Below are positions 62,689 through 64,000 of a stretch of DNA of 64,000 bases, in pieces (within the stretch, counting starts at the first letter, position 1; every line of letters starts with the position of its first letter). The notes beneath the pieces were generated by a model. It was not told where the DNA came from and did not search any database. It saw nothing but the letters and a program-made list of their open reading frames with translations. A program made the translations under genes and the position numbers. The stretch comes from Hamiltosporidium tvaerminnensis (taxonomy: Eukaryota; Microsporidia; Dubosqiidae): NCBI GenBank assembly GCA_022605425.2, contig JAKIMF020000007.1:620001-684000 (forward strand), given 5' to 3'.

Positions 62689-64000
62689 AATTTTAGGTAA
62701 ATTTTGTTGTTTTTTTTCAATCTTAAAATTTAAATTAAATATTTACATACCAAATATGTTAAATCAAATTTAGGCCAATCTTTTGTTTTTTTAAATTTTA
62801 ATTCGGGTCATTTAGTTTTTAAAATCGAGTATTATGGTTTTTTCATAATATTTTACTAACATATTTAAATCTAAATAGCTGTTATAAATAGTTTCGTCTC
62901 TTTTAACCTTAAAACAAATAGTTCTGGTTATGTTTATCAGATCAGATTAAACAATCTTTTTTCGGTTTAATTTATTTTTATTTCCCATTTTTTTTATCGT
63001 TTTTAAAATTTTATAGTTTCAATTTATTTTCAAACTATTTAGAAGTAGCAAAGAAATCGTTGTATTCGTTTTTAAGCACATGGTAAGTTTGGTAGCTTAT
63101 GTTAAGTATAAATATACATTCTAAATATTCATTCTAAACATTCATATTTTACAGATAGTAATTTTTTTTGTAAATCAATTCAAATGCGTGAAAATATATG
63201 TTATAAGCAATCTAAATAAATGGAAAATCTATGAATATTTAGATTCATACTTTATCACATACAAAAATATGAGATATTTTTGTCAGTAATATGTATGAAA
63301 AAATATATGCTTAACTAAAAAACATGAAAATAGTTTCAAAAAAAACAAGAGGCACTAAAATTCTAAATTTCAAGATATTAATAACAGTAATTTCAAATTT
63401 TTTTGTAGTAAACAATGAGTATAATGTTGTATATACACATTTATTTGGTAGACTATTATAATCTGTAGCTATAAATTTGTATTTTAACCTTTTATATGTC
63501 AAAATAGATCCCAACACCTTAAAAAAATTAAATATTTTACGTCATAGATCAGTAAATGATATATCTTTTATCTTTTAAATATCCCATCAATAGCTATCCA
63601 TTTAGCTGGAAAAAAAGCGCTAGTGTGAATTATAAATTAAAGAGTTTTTCAATAGAAAATTTTTCGGAATAGCTTCCTGTAACTAGGTCTACAATCCATG
63701 ACATTTTACAGAAGTATATAAATAATAGGGATTCGAATCGTAACATGGACCTAGACGACCTCCGTTTATATAAATCATTATGGCCAATAGAATTGCGATT
63801 TTTTTGAATAACTCGCTTTTCCCTACAAATGGAACACAATCCAAGAATAGATCATAGCTTACCATATTACAAGCGTTCCAAAGAAAAATTGCTTTTGATT
63901 GGTTAGGTTGTCAGCAAACGTAAAATTTCTTGTACGAATGCTAAATAGTGCACTTACTAGAAATCGAATCTGACCTTCGGAAATGAATTCGGATATCCTG
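62689..64000. other. AT-rich terminal spacer
   Basis: Two minus-strand frames of under 70 codons (63311-63517, 63630-63839) show no domain and no CCC start context. The segment 63640-63990 is less AT-rich and may be element debris. Confidence 0.45.

Overview
The window looks like a piece of an expanded, very AT-rich, gene-sparse microsporidian nuclear genome. No identified gene needs an intron, coding regions are short islands in a sea of A/T-rich repeats and decayed transposons, and most start codons are preceded within about 2-20 nt by a CCC run, a start-associated signal described for microsporidia. The gene set fits: a P2 ribosomal stalk protein, a HAM1/ITPase, a monothiol glutaredoxin, an ASF1 histone chaperone, a hexokinase with a signal peptide, and a RuvB-like (pontin) ATPase. 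The host species cannot be fixed from sequence reading alone; a large-genome aquatic or insect microsporidian is the best guess.

Layout. 1-4.2 kb: a partial unknown gene leaving the window, a 44-residue ORF, one copy of a 0.73-kb retroposon ('repeat A'), RPP2, a short LINE 3' end and the ITPase. 4.7-6.8 kb: a DNA transposon with terminal inverted repeats and a Ginger-like D,D35E integrase broken by stops. 7.1-10.9 kb: an apparently full-length R2/R4-type LINE (reverse transcriptase, CCHC finger, PD-(D/E)XK-type endonuclease), bounded by a perfect 12-bp target duplication and placed just upstream of the glutaredoxin gene (10.9-11.6 kb). 12-24 kb: mostly unrecognisable DNA with LINE relics and a broken leucine-rich-repeat gene. 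24.1-25.0 kb: a membrane protein with 13-residue repeats.

26.8-37.3 kb is the most unusual region: a 2,960-codon ORF (with a frameshifted C-terminal continuation to 36,675) crowded with in-frame minisatellites. They share one short DNA word, GGTGTTA/TAACACC, which is read in several frames and both orientations and continues into the noncoding flanks. 37-41 kb is noncoding satellite-like tandem DNA. 41-49 kb carries ASF1, an Ima1/Samp1-like inner nuclear membrane protein and hexokinase. 49-60.5 kb is retroposon and LINE graveyard, including a LINE nested in an older repeat A copy and a GC-rich LINE-leader-like block resembling arthropod elements. 57.2-57.7 kb holds a small broken membrane-protein gene, 60.6 kb a 49-residue ORF, and 61.4-62.7 kb RVB1. 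The rest has no recognisable gene.

The housekeeping genes are unrelated in function (translation, nucleotide sanitation, redox/iron, chromatin, glycolysis) and are not arranged as an operon. All identifications are by eye; no database search was possible.
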